DNA of 64,000 nucleotides from Babylonia areolata. Taxonomy: Eukaryota > Mollusca > Gastropoda > Neogastropoda > Buccinidae. Below, piece by piece: positions 13,301 to 24,324 of the stretch. The translations under genes and the position numbers were made by a program. Below the pieces are notes generated by a model, which was given only the letters and a program-made list of their open reading frames with translations, was not told the DNA's origin and did not search any database. Position 1 is the stretch's first letter; every line of letters begins with the position of its first letter. The DNA lies in the NCBI RefSeq assembly GCF_041734735.1, contig NC_134883.1, forward strand, positions 25,854,118 through 25,918,117, given 5' to 3'.

Positions 13301-16300
13301 GCTGTGTGGGTCTTTTTCCTGTCCAATGTCACCAGCAAAGTTGGGAATAACAGGTTGAATGTTGTTTGCTGGCCATACACTGATCCCCTCAAATACAGTA
13401 AGGCCATGCCCCCTCGGCTTCTGCTTCCCCCTTCCCCCTCTCTGACCCGCTACACTTTGTCCAATTCCCCTCACTCTATTTCTACCTCTACACCTCCCAT
13501 ATGTTGGCTCAGGGTCAAGAGTGTTGCTCCCACTGCTTCCATTTCAGTTAGCAACACTGTCAGTCATGTGGGCAGAGTCTGCAATGTACAGTGTCACTCA
13601 CTAATCGTCAATCTTGCCAGTTTCTTCACCAGTCCCTTTATTTTCTATTGAATCGTCTGATAAAAGTTCATCACTGTCTTCTTCTGTTAGTTGACACTTC
13701 AGTTCTTTCTGAGCATCAGCTAAAGAAAGCAATTTGGGTTGTTTTGGTGCACCTCAATCACAAAGCTTTAGCCAGGTTTTGCCATTTTGCTGAGTCAAAA
13801 ACAGCCAGTAACCCAACCAAGTTGTTCAAATAAAGGGCTAACTCATGATATAGATGGGGGCTTCTAGCTATCAATAGAAGCTAGAAGTAGAAAGATTCCC
13901 CTAGCTAAAGCTACCAGTTGTTTTGTCATCAAATTCAATACAAAACATTGAAAAGTCTGAATATTTCAGCGACGAGTTATCTTGTCACTATGACAGCGAG
14001 GCGTAAATGACTGTACTTTTATCTTGTCATATAGGCAGCCAATGGGTTAAACCAAAAGCAAGACTGAATGGAGCCCACTAATCTGTCCACACTATCACAA
14101 ACTAATTGTCAAAGTTACTCTAAAAGCTGCACAGCAAGAACAATGCCCAATATTCTGGGATAATCAAAGACACTACAAGTGAACAGTGTTAAATGCATTG
14201 CAATGTATACTGTGTATTACTTTCTTGTCATATTTTCTGGGGTGCAAGTAACTGTGGGTAAATCTGAAAAAATGAGCTTGGCCATGTTACCTATCCAGAA
14301 TGTGCTAAACATAAATCAACACTGTACATTGTTAATTGAAAAAGCATATCTCACAGGATGTTTCTTCCATATAATTCAAGTCAAATGTTAATGCAAATTT
14401 TCTGAATATGTATATAGTGTAAATAGATATGCAATTCTCCCCATCAAGATTAATCTGTTCAGGAGTTATAACTTGTAATTCTTAAGCCAGCAAAACAGAA
14501 TATCTACTGGTGATGTAAGCAGTATCAGAATTCTTTTCCAAGAGAAAAAAATGCAATTCAAAGAATTTCTCTGCACATTCTGGGCACACACAGAAACAAA
14601 AACTGTATAAATGCAGTGTTGTTGTTGAAAAATTCACTAACGTTTTCAAAATTAATACATACAATGACGTTTTCAAAATTAATACATACAATCTCAATAT
14701 AATGCAGGTTCTCTTTACCACTTTTGAGTCTACTAATCTACTTATCAACCTTTTTAAAGTATTACTAATCAATCTTTTTTCTTTTCTTTTCATTCTTTTT
14801 TTTGTTGTTGTTGCAACATCAAGATTTGAACAATCTTACCATGTGCTTAATGACAGAAAGAAAATAGAAAAATGCTGTGTTGAAACGGACATACACAAAT
14901 TTCAAGAGCATCAAATAAAGAATTAACAAGATGCTTTTAACAGAAGACTGCACCTCACTTAAATATCTTCATTGAAAACAACCTTTATTTTACTGTCTGC
15001 AAAAAGCAAAGAATACACCTAGTGCCTATTTTTTTATCGAAAACAAAACTTTACTCACTGTCTGCAAAAGCACTGAATACATCTAATGCCTTAAAGTTAA
15101 GATCACGATTATGTGAGTCAATGTCAAATATCCTTTATTTAAAAGCAAATGTGTCTCAATCATGATCTAGTTATGCTGAATGGGGAATAGGATGGGGAAA
15201 AGCAAAACTTACGATATATGATCCAACAGTCTCTGTCTCCACAGTACCCCTCTGTCGTGAGGAAGAAGTAGACGGGAATGCCACAGAAAGCTGTGTTGGT
15301 GATGGTGATTCAGGTGAAGAATCCAGTCCACTCTTCTCCACTTCCACGGGTGGAAGGGAGGATGCAGCAGGCGTTTTCTGCACAGGGTTTCTCTGGACTT
15401 CTGGAGGAGGGGGTGTGAGAGTTTTGGGTTTGGGTGGTGCCTCAGGAGTGTTAGCAGCTAATGCTGCTCTCAATGCTAATGTCTTAGCCTTCGGAGGACG
15501 ACCTCGGCCAGCTGGCTTGCCAGTGGCATTGGTCTTGCTTACAGCTTTTGCAGTCTTACCAACACCTTTGGGAGACTTTGGCGACTTCTTTTTGGGAGCA
15601 GCCGCCTTGGGTGACTTGAGTCGTGGTCTTCCAACCTTCCCTTTAGGTTTAGGAACAACAGGTGGTGGGGTGGGCTCTGCCTGCACTGAAGGCATGACCT
15701 CAGCAGGGGTGCTTGGAACAAGGGGAGATAATGGGGCAGGGCCATGTTCTCGTGTGCCAAACAACTGTCTAACAGCTGGTGGAGACTTATCCTGTCTCAC
15801 AGGCGAATGATCTGGAAGCGGGGAGCTGAGATGGTAAACTGGGGATAGGGAGGGTGTCTTTGGAGTAGGAGTGGGAGACTTGCGACCTCCAGCAGGGGAC
15901 GCATGAATGGGTGATGAAAACGAGAAAGGTGAGCCTGGATAAATGTGGTGCTTGGGTGATGGAGTCTTTGGCATTGGGGATGGAGACTTTGGAGAGGCTG
16001 AAGGCGTACGAGGTGGTGGAGTCCCACAAGGCCTATTTCTTATTGGTGAACTCTGAGGAGATGTGAATGTAAATTCTTCAGGATGAGGGGGAGATTTGCA
16101 CACTGGAGATCTACTCCTTGCTGCGTTTGGTTTTGCCACTGGTGGACTGGGAGGAGGACTGGGACTTCTCTTCCGAACAGGGGAACTGTTTCTGGACAAA
16201 ACTGGAGGAGGTGGTGTGCCCGGAAAAGGAGACGCTGGTTGTAGTGTGGGTGGAGTGTTGCGGGGTTCTGACTTTGGCGCTGGGGTGGATACCACTGAGC

Positions 16301-19300
16301 TGTATTTCTTTTGGGAGCTGGTGCCTTCTGCTGCATCATGACGAATAACCCTGGAGTACAAGAAGTTCCCTTTTATTGAAATGTGCAGTGCAAGAAAGAA
16401 AAAAGTCTTTACTTTCCATATAAAAACAAATCAATTTTCTTTCACAAGCAAATGCACCTGCCTTTCCCACTCAACTTTCCCACCAATGAATAAAAGACAT
16501 CTGAAACCAGCCTCACTGCCTTCTATCTGGCATCTCCATCTGCTTTATCCCGTCTATCCAATACAGCACTGCGATGTGGAGTAACGCAGTGGTGGTGAGA
16601 GTAAGAGGCTCTGCGAGTGGGCATGGAAGGGCAAGAGAGGAACTCAGCCAGTTATATTACATTCAAGATATTTTCATTGACAGTCATGTAGCAGTACTCA
16701 TGGGCAGACACTAAAAGGTACGTCTGTATCTGGCTGTCTAAAAAATTCAAACCAAATCAATCTGTTAATTATTCAGGTTTTAATACATGAAGTTTTATGC
16801 AATATCTATAATACTGTGAGATCTAAACATACATCTTTCATGATTTTAATGATACAGTTACTGAGTTAGGCACCAAAATGATCAACAAGAATAATCAAGG
16901 ACTCTAACCAGAAGATACTAACTCAGAAAGAGCAGACTAAAAGAATCTTGGTGAAAGTCGACATACAAGGGATAAAAGAAGTGACATATTCAGCCACAGA
17001 CTCTTTTTCAGGCAAACGAAATAAGTGAGTCACACATGTTGTAAAAATGTAAATAACAATGATTACTCAAATAATCATTCATACTCTTTCTTGGAGTTTT
17101 TATGTTGTAAGATTCCATAATGTAGAATATAAACGGGAGACTAAGCACATATACTCCTTTCTCTTTGATCATAGCTTATGAAAATAACCATTGTCATAAA
17201 ATAACTTCATGAGAAATGCTGACACAAAGGACCTATATCAAAAGCATGCTACTGATACTTACAACTTGAGGCTTTCTCTACGTGGAGTGGGTGATGGTAG
17301 CTGCTTATCAGAATCCACAAGACCCACACTGTCTGTGACTACAACGGAAGAGGATGAACTGTTGTCCTTGCTTCCAAACTTGATTTTCAACTTCAGGCCG
17401 GTCTGGCCTGCAGGAGGCTGCAAGAGCACAAGGATGAGGAACATCAAACAATGACTGGCTATATATACTGCATGTATGAATCACAAAGTTTTTTTGGCCT
17501 TTCTTCACTCTGTATCTTTCTGGGCATATCTCAGCAGTTCTTCATGAATATGAAACTCTATTAACAACAGTCATACATTATCTTCATTCTGAATAATGCA
17601 AATAATTCTACTTTTTTTCTGACAGATCTGTATACAAACATTTAGTTCTATATGTTCCCAGCACAGGACCATACCAGGCCAACAATGCCAATACTGATCC
17701 TGTAGAAACCGAAAAAGAAGAAACCTCGAAAAGAAAATCATGCACAAGGAGAGTCATATCCATGCATGCAGACCTGGGACATGGCCATTTTCTGCCATAG
17801 GATTTAAAACAAAGTAACTAAAATACAAGCATGATTGTAAACAATACACAAATTACATATATAATCAAGCATACAAAAAAAAAATCCAACAAGTAACACT
17901 CAAGTAACAAAAAATGTTAACAAACAACCTACACGTCAAAAAAAAGGAAAAAAAGAATACAACAAAACATAATTAGGATGCTCAATTCAAATGGTCAGAC
18001 ATGTAAAAGCCCACTTGCAGATACAGGTGAACACGGAAGCAGCAGCCCATCAATGCTGAAAGAGATAGGACAATGCTGCAGGGGATTCACATGCCTTTTT
18101 CACATCATAAACCACCATTGTACATATACTTCCGTGTTCACTGCCTAGCCAATGGCAGAAAGCACATCAGGGCTGAAAATCAACAGTCAGTTCCAAGACA
18201 TTAAAGTGTTTATCACACAATTTTCTATTAATGATATATTTGCAAGCAAGCACACAGAGAGAATCTAACCTTCAATGAGACAATTCCTTACCGTTTCCTC
18301 CTTAATTCTGTTCTTTTCATACTTTTCGTGTTTGTGTTCATGTTTTTCATGTCGCTCCTTGTCCCGATCCTTGTCTTTGTTCTTCTTTTTCTTCTCTTTG
18401 TCACGTCGTTTCTCTTTTTTGTCTTTTCTGTGATGCTCCTTATCCTGCACAAAATCATTTCAGTGAACAATCCCAAAAGAATCGGAATTTACTTTGAAAA
18501 AATTTTTCACAGATTATTTATAGGAGTTTTGAAAGACTAGTGTATTCAAATTCATGACAGTACATGTACCAAGATTTTTTTTCCATGATCAGATATTGAG
18601 ATAATACAGCTAACAATCTTCTTCATATCCAGAAATACAGAGTCCATAATGATACAGCATATTATTATGCTACTCAACATCCGGTTTTAATAATAATTAC
18701 TCAGATTACAAATAAGTTGTCAGTCACTCTAAATGAACCAAGCAAATGAGTGCTCTCTCACTTTATATACAATCATTTTTGATTTGAACAAACAAAAGAT
18801 CACAGATCAGAAATATTTATAAATGCACACACCTGAACAACGAACACTATGCTATTTCATCCCCCACCACCACCACCACTCCCAAGCAAAAAAAAAACAA
18901 AACAAAAACAACCATCAAAGAAATAAACTAAAAAAAACAACAACAACCAATCAGTCAACTATACTCACTCGAGACTTTTCTCTGTGTCGCTCTTTGTCTT
19001 TGGGGATTTCAATCTTCAGTGGCATTATCAGGTGCTGGTCCACACTTGCAGCAGAAGACGGAGACACAGATGAAGCTGGGGCGACAGCCGATTCTGGCGT
19101 TGGTGACTTTATCTTCTGTTTGACGTCTACTGGGGAAAAATTGTCTTGGGCCAACAGTGGTGTGCTAGGAACTGGCAAGGGCGATAGCTCCTTAGGAGAC
19201 CATTCCCTCTCTGCTTGAGACGGCCTGCGCTCCAGAAGAGGAGGCGGACTGTCAGCTTCACCAAATTCAAACACTTTCATTTCAGCATTACTGAACTTGT

Positions 19301-22300
19301 CAGATACAAATGGCTTCAGGTCCACAGGACTCTGCAATGGTGCAGATTCGCCATCTTTTTCAGTTTTGTTCTGAAGTTTAGCTTTCAACTTCTTTTTTAC
19401 ACCAGGCGCTTTTTCCTTTTCCAGCTTCTTCTTCTTTCCTTCTTTCACTGGTGTCTGGGATATGTTGGGTGTTCCAGCAACATTGTGCACTGCAGGAACA
19501 CATTTCGCATCAGTGCTGACAGGTTTTGGGGAAGGCTTAGAATCTTCTGACCCCTGTCTGATTACTGCATCGATAGTGTCTGTGATTGATTTCATACTTC
19601 TAGCACCCATCTCATCCTCTTTTTCCTGCATAATCACATCATCAGCAATAAACTCACTGCTCTTTATTTTCTCTTTCCCTTTAGTTTTCTTTGGCCTGCC
19701 TCTCTTCCTGACAACTTCAGTAACGTTGACAGGTGGAACAGGTTTCTCTGCAACAACTGCTTGAGGTTTTTTATTTTCACCATTTGTAGCAGAATTTCGT
19801 ATCACTGCAGAGATTGTGTCATCAATGTTCTTTAACCGAATACGTTTTTCCTCTTCTTTCTCTTGAGCCCTCCCTTCAGCCTCAACAATTATCAGTCTCT
19901 GAGGAGAGGTTTCACAAGATTCTGTGTCAAATACATCAGTTGGAGGAAATATCTGCCTCAACAACATATCAGACTCTGGAGAAGCAGATGGGTTGACATC
20001 AAGGTTCAGGGATGCTGAAGAAGCAGAAGGGGCAGGCTGAGAATGAGAAACAGGAAATTTATCTGGAGACAAGAGCAGATCTTTCAGACAACTTTCAGAT
20101 CCACTCTCATTCACTGTGGAACTGGAAGGCCTACCCACTGGTGAAGAAGCTGGCTTTTTCTTTGATTCTGCTTTCTTTTTGATTCCATCACCTTTGGATG
20201 TTTTCACTTTACTTTTCCCCTCTAGTGTCTTGCCCTCCTTTAGCTTTAATTTCTTAGCAGGAGGTGTTGAACCAGGCTCTATGGAGGCTGACGCTGGTCG
20301 TTTTGCACCAACCAGTAGCTTCACTTTCTTCTCTGGCTCTGCCTTGCTCTTTTTCTTTTGCTTTTTATCCTTTTCTTCAACTACGCATTTTTCTTTTTTC
20401 TTGCCCTTCGTCTTTGTGGGCTCAGGTTTTCCCTTGCTTTCACCACTTCCGCTAATTCCGGAAGACCCTTCTTTGCGCACACTTGATTCTTTCGGCGGAG
20501 GATCAACAGGCGTCTTGTCTTTGTTTGTGTCTGAGCCCTCCCCACCTTTGCTGGAGCCTGAAGCGGCACTGGGTCCAGCTGTGGAAATCCGAACAGTAGG
20601 AGGAGGTGGGCAAGCCTGTGGTAGTTTCCCTCTGCCACGAAGGCCCAAAAGAGTGCCATCAGGTGCCATTATAGCATTCGACATTTCATATTGTGAGTGA
20701 CCTGCCTCCTCAGGCAAACTTGATACATTCATCCTGAAATAAAACAGAAAACAGTCTATAAGTTAACAAAACAGTGGCATAAACAATTTTACAGGCAAAA
20801 TGTATTCTCAGTATTCTCTGAGTCAGATTATAAGTCATGCTCACTGGATGAATTATCATCAGCTATCATTTGGACAGGATGAGAACTGCTGTTTAAGTCA
20901 AACATCATTATAGGATAAGTTTTTTTTATCATTTAAAAAAAATTTTAATTTATTATTTAAAAAAAAAACCCAACATTTTTCTCTTTTTAAAACTGAAATC
21001 AGGTGGAATATTTTACTGTTGTGTTTCTTCCTGCAAAGAGATCCGAAACTTAAAACCTTTATAAACCTAGGTAATTTTTTTTTAAGAACTTAGAAAAAGA
21101 CACATCATTTTCTTTCAAAAAAAAAACAAACAAAAAACAACAACAAACAAAAAAACCAAGCCTGAACAAACCCAGCACATATGCAGACAGCCCAAACAGG
21201 TTTACTATATGAAAGTCACTCTGTTTACATACATGAGCCAAAAAAAGGGAGACAACAATATTACTATAGAGACCAGAGGAACTGAACCTTGCTCTTTTCC
21301 CAGGTGTGAGGAGATCATGTGGAACAGGTACAGGCCTCTTCTCTCCGGCTGCCACAGGGGCTGTAGAGTCTGAAGGCAAACTTTCCAGCCCCTCATTCTT
21401 GGAGGCTTGTGTCAACGCTGACGCACCCTGTTGCTCCTCAGCATCATCTGTGAAATGATACAATGTCAGTCACACTTATCTGCCTCTTTTATTGTTTTTA
21501 ATTACCTTGAAACAATGTTTTAAACACAAGACACAATAATGTTGAGCAATAAAATTCACATCTGTTGACACAGCTAGTATGAATGCCATGAATGCTGTTC
21601 AATCCAACAAAGAACCCCCCCCCCCAAAAAAAAACCCCACAACAACAACAAAAAAACAAAAAACAAAACACACACACACACAAACAGAGTATCAAAACAA
21701 AGAAAAAACACCACACCCGCACAACACATACACACTGTTGACTGCATTTAAGATGACAACTGGTGAATCATTTTAAGAGGCCATCAGAGCATGAAAGTTT
21801 TTCAATGACTGCAAAAAACAACAACACCCATACCTACTTACCTTGATGTACTTTTATTAATCAATGAATTAATATCAGATAACACCAATCACCTTCATTT
21901 TCAGAACCTGGTACATGAGGGGGAATTCAAATAGAAGCTCCTTCAAACCTTTAAACCAGAAATGCTCAAAAGATTCTGTGAATTGTTGATCAGTTTTCAT
22001 ACTGCGTGTTTGTGTGTGTGTGTGTGTGGAGGGGGGGGAGGGGTGCGCGCGCATGTGTGTGTGTGTGTAAGTGTTTGCGTGTGCGTATGCATGTGTTTTG
22101 TTATCAGTTATGTTTATCTTTTGTCATCTTGATCATGACTCCCATTCATGGGACATATATCTCATTTAGAAAAGGACTTAGGGACAGAGATGCCTTGTCA
22201 ACACCAACAAAGTGTCTCAACTGAAAATGTCTCCGGGCTAAAAAAGTTATCTTCAACCTGAACTAGACCAAATACAACATGTGTGTACAGGAAATAAACT

Positions 22301-24001
22301 CACTTCAGAAATGTTCACACATGCCCCCACAAAACAACTGAAGAGCACCAACCTTCCATGCCAGGAAACATGGGTGGCAAATGATCATGGATGTGCTCTT
22401 CCCTGTGGTCCCTGATTTCACGGCTGTTGCGGCTGGGGATCTGTAAGCTGTTGGCTTTCTGGGCAGGAAAGGCAACACTTTCCTGACCAAATGGCACTGG
22501 CTCCACATGCCGAACATATTCTTCCAGCTCATTGAGGTTAACAGAGTTCAGCCTGAAAGCCAGCCCCAGATCATTGAGGTTGGGCTCAGTTCTGCCATCT
22601 GCAAATACAAAAACATAAATTGTACAACTGAGGCAAGAACTGTAAACACATTCTTCCATACTGTGCCACAGAACAAAAAATCCAAAACATTATCCTGCAC
22701 AACAAAACTACCATTCAGTGACACTGACAGAGATGGAATGGTTAGAAAACAACCATTATTCTGCACAACTAACACTCTCCATGGCAGATAATACAAAACT
22801 AAAACACAAACGTAATTATCCTGCAAAACCATCTCTTTGTGATAAAGACAATCCAACAGAGCTTAACAATAACTTTTTTTTTATCTCTTGCCGTCAGGCA
22901 AGTCAGTGGAAAATTCACTTGTCTGAATGGGTTTTGTACTTGCCTGGCTTTCAGAACACATCACACACACACATACTCAGACACACACACACACACAATG
23001 TTTCCTACTGGCCTAAAATCTGAGAACATTCTGTCTTTAAAATATTACGAACATTTGGTTATTTCAGAGGATCAAGTTACAAATATTTATCAAATATAAA
23101 AAGCAGTCTCAACATATCTGTATCAATTGTCTTTGAAATAGACTGAGTATTTTTAGGCATTCACATTGTGTATGTGAATTTGAGAGAATGGTGAGAGGTG
23201 ACAGAATATGACAATGAGAAGTACAGCGATCAAGGTTAGGATATACTTCCAGAGATTGAGACAGTGAGAGAGGTAATGTGGTGCATGGGAGTGGAGCTTT
23301 CAACACTGTCCACTGATATGTGTCTGACCCTTACTGAAGCGGAATTTGACACATCCACATCCCCACTTTCTCCATCCAATCCTTCATCCCAGTTCCTTGA
23401 GGAAGTTGTGTGAAGCCAAAAGATAAGCTAGTACATGTATATATAAGAAAAATTACCATTGGCTGTCCAAAAATAGCAACGAATGGCTAGTTGCCTTAGA
23501 GCAGCATGACAACTCTCCTCTTCCCTTAGAAATTGTCACTGAAAACAGTGTGTGCAAGAGAATATCCCATGATCAATATTTTGGAAACAACAAGATAAAA
23601 CAAGATAATTTTTAAAATATTGCTTGCCTGGTTAGGCAGGAACAGAAAGGGCTCAGCTTGCCCGGCAGAACAATCTACAGGCAGTTGGGAATCTGTTAAC
23701 ATTGAGTTCTGTGCAAAACTTCAAAAACAAACATCATCCTGTACAACCACTACTCAGAGAGGGCAAAAGAAAAGAAATAATGTATGAATTTACTTCACAG
23801 TCCCCCTTTTCAATACTTACACAGCTCACTGAAGCGATGAGTAGCTTTCCCAAGCTGTTCAATGTAGCGCTCGGTTGTGTCCAGAAGTATGTCCAAGGCC
23901 AGTGTTGTTGTACTATTCCATCCCAAATTCTGACAAATTTGGGCGGCAGCTACTTTAAGTTTTGATCGACAAAACTCGTCATTACTCATTTTTGATGACA
24001 T
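9067..24001 (-). CDS. TAF3: TAF3, transcription initiation factor TFIID subunit 3 (nine coding exons)
   Basis: TAF3 is a TFIID subunit: its histone fold pairs with TAF10 and its PHD finger reads H3K4me3 at active promoters. Exons (minus strand): 24001-23821, 22598-22353, 21447-21288, 20733-18969, 18444-18292, 17417-17263, 16350-15213, 12158-12058, 9208-9067. All introns are GT-AG, phases agree, and the sum is 4041 nt (1346 aa plus stop). By my recollection human TAF3 is about 930 aa and fly Bip2 about 1400. Residues 5 to about 110 are the histone fold and its conserved extension (ELYGRTEPNLNDLGLAF, almost as in vertebrates). The middle is Lys/Ser/Pro-rich with two IDxVIR-type modules and three AT-hook-like GRP cores. 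Residues about 1270-1320 are the PHD finger, then a basic tail. Start: the ATG at 24001 directly follows a possible acceptor, but the ATG at 23989 (MSNDEF) has A at -3 and fits the family start better. The weak points are the donors of exons 2 and 3 (GTTGGT, GTTCAG). Confidence 0.95.
10691..11108 (+). mobile_element. SINE-B (tRNA-derived) in TAF3 intron 8, with duplicated head
   Basis: Head GGTGGCAGAATGGTTAAGAC with B box GGGATTGAATCCC. The core has TAGTCATTCAGATGAGATG and the tail has GGCATCTGCCTAGCAGATG. The first 40 bases of the head occur twice (10691-10732 and 10733-10780). Aligned with the copy at 61365. Confidence 0.75.
11809..11985 (+). mobile_element. SINE-A head fragment in TAF3 intron 8
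   Basis: Head and first third of SINE-A, with TTGGACTTCCAATCTGAGG and GGAGATTTTTCCAGTCTCC, truncated at the 3' side. It ends about 70 bp from the donor of the PHD exon (12058) in antisense orientation to TAF3. Confidence 0.65.
12058..12158 (-). CDS. TAF3: TAF3 coding exon 8: first half of PHD finger
   Basis: Encodes VWICPACKMQDDGSPMIGC followed by DKCDDWYHW, nearly identical to the human TAF3 PHD finger. It carries the first four zinc cysteines, the His of YHW, the Met of SPMIGC, and the Trp residues of VWIC and CDDWYH that line the methyl-lysine pocket. Donor TG|GTGAGT splits the final Trp codon. Confidence 0.97.
12614..14046 (-). mobile_element. piggyBac-like DNA transposon, decayed and internally deleted, in TAF3 intron 7
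   Basis: The 1433 bp are bounded by TTAA on both sides (12610-12613 and 14047-14050), and the ends read inward CCCTTTCATTACC and CCCATTGGCTGCC, typical piggyBac termini with the TTAA target site. On the minus strand inside lies an acidic N-terminal-like stretch (EEDSDELLSDDS, about 13700-13640). At about 13400-13260 follow PNFAGDIGQEKDP and a Phe-rich FFLSFF, resembling the start of the DDE_Tnp_1_7 transposase domain. Several frame breaks, and far too short for a full transposase, so it is not autonomous. A perfect 9-bp-arm hairpin lies at 13860-13886 near the transposase 5' side. Confidence 0.75.
14641..14694. repeat. 27 bp tandem duplication in TAF3 intron 7
   Basis: Two head-to-tail copies of CGTTTTCAAAATTAATACAT plus seven more bases, almost identical. 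Confidence 0.8.
15213..16350 (-). CDS. TAF3: TAF3 coding exon 7: Ser/Pro-rich region with AT-hook-like cores
   Basis: 1138 nt encoding about 380 residues, dominated by SP/TP repeats (for example PKSPSPMPKTPSPK) and likely disordered. Two AT-hook-like cores sit in a basic stretch: KVGRPRLK and AGRGRPPK. Acceptor CTCCAG, donor ATC|GTAAGT in phase 0 with the PHD exon. Local GC content is clearly above the flanking introns. Low-complexity composition makes homology hard to prove here, but the frame and both junctions are unambiguous. Confidence 0.9.
17263..17417 (-). CDS. TAF3: TAF3 coding exon 6: LKLKIKFG motif
   Basis: 155 nt, opening PPAGQTGLKLKIKFGSKD. LKLKIKFG corresponds to the hydrophobic/basic LTLRVG stretch that follows the charged helix in vertebrate TAF3. 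Acceptor CTTGCAG; a second AG ten bases inside is possible but breaks the phase. Donor TT|GTAAGT (phase 2) completes a Leu codon with exon 7. Confidence 0.88.
17990..18063 (+). mobile_element. SINE-A tail fragment in TAF3 intron 5
   Basis: About 70 bp matching the 3' part of SINE-A (AAAGCCCACTTGCAGATAC, then CAGCAGCCCATCAATGC). Antisense to TAF3. Confidence 0.5.
18292..18444 (-). CDS. TAF3: TAF3 coding exon 5: Lys/Asp/Glu/His-rich mixed-charge helix
   Basis: A 51-codon exon, phase 0 at both ends, of almost purely charged repeats such as KEKRRDKEKKKKNKDKDRDK followed by HEKHEHKHEKYEK. It corresponds to the long KEKxKxK/HKHEK segment of vertebrate TAF3 and is probably a single charged helix. 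Because it is phase 0-0 and 153 nt, skipping it would keep the frame. Confidence 0.9.
18969..20733 (-). CDS. TAF3: TAF3 coding exon 4: long charged middle region
   Basis: A 1765 nt exon encoding 588 residues. It is Lys/Glu/Ser/Pro-rich, with strings such as KKEKCVVEEKDKKQKKKSK. It holds an AT-hook-like KRGRPKK and two copies of a short module (IDDTISAVIRNSA and ITDTIDAVIRQGS) about 75 residues apart. These resemble ASIDAVIARA and ASIDEVVRKA of vertebrate TAF3. Pro-Ser proline-directed sites crowd the C-terminal part. Acceptor TATTTCAG; donor CGA|GTGAGT, phase 0. Confidence 0.93.
21288..21447 (-). CDS. TAF3: TAF3 coding exon 3: acidic linker and KR-rich patch
   Basis: Encodes about 53 residues: an acidic opening (DDAEEQQG), then EKRPVPVPHDLLTPGKRAR. 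The last part resembles the basic patch after the acidic segment of vertebrate TAF3. Acceptor TTTCACAG is in phase with exon 2. The donor GTTCAG is weak but keeps phase 2 into exon 4. Confidence 0.85.
22353..22598 (-). CDS. TAF3: TAF3 coding exon 2: histone-fold extension
   Basis: Encodes the most conserved TAF3 stretch after the fold: GRTEPNLNDLGLAF, then LNELEEYVRHVEPVPF, and later HDHLPPMFPG, which corresponds to YIPDYLPP in vertebrates. Acceptor TTTGCAG. The donor GTTGGT leaves phase 1; the alternative GT five bases further on would create a stop, so this one is chosen. Confidence 0.92.
23821..24001 (-). CDS. TAF3: TAF3 coding exon 1: histone fold
   Basis: Encodes the first 60 residues, including AAAQICQNLGW and LDTTERYIEQLG, matching the TAF3 histone-fold helices. 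The donor GTAAGT follows CTG T (phase 1) and completes a Tyr codon with exon 2, giving the conserved SELYGRTEP. A CAG sits exactly before the ATG at 24001, so an upstream 5'UTR exon is possible. The ATG at 23989 is the likelier start. Confidence 0.93.
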
Positions 24002-24324
24002 CTGAAACAAAGAGGCAGAGAGGAAGAAACCAGATCAGCATACTTTTAAATGCCCTTTTCAATCCAAGTTATTTTGTACTTTGGTCTTTTTAAATCTTAA
24101 ATTGCCTTCAGTAATTATTTACACTTCATGAATGAAATACAGTAAGGACAGTCAAATTTGATCTACAATGCAATTAATTGTAAATTGAAAAATATACAAA
24201 TCTTGTGGGATTTTGAGGAGATTAAAAATCAAAGCAGTAAAAAGAATGTTTTTTAGTGGTTAATCTTCCAAACTGTAAGTAATTAAGAAAGAAGATTCTT
24301 CTTATTCCCTTAGTATAACTATAA

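Noticed and set aside
20116-20700. Plus-strand open frame of 194 codons
   Set aside because: Shadow of TAF3 exon 4, Phe/Leu/Ser-rich as expected from the complement of Lys/Glu/Ser codons.
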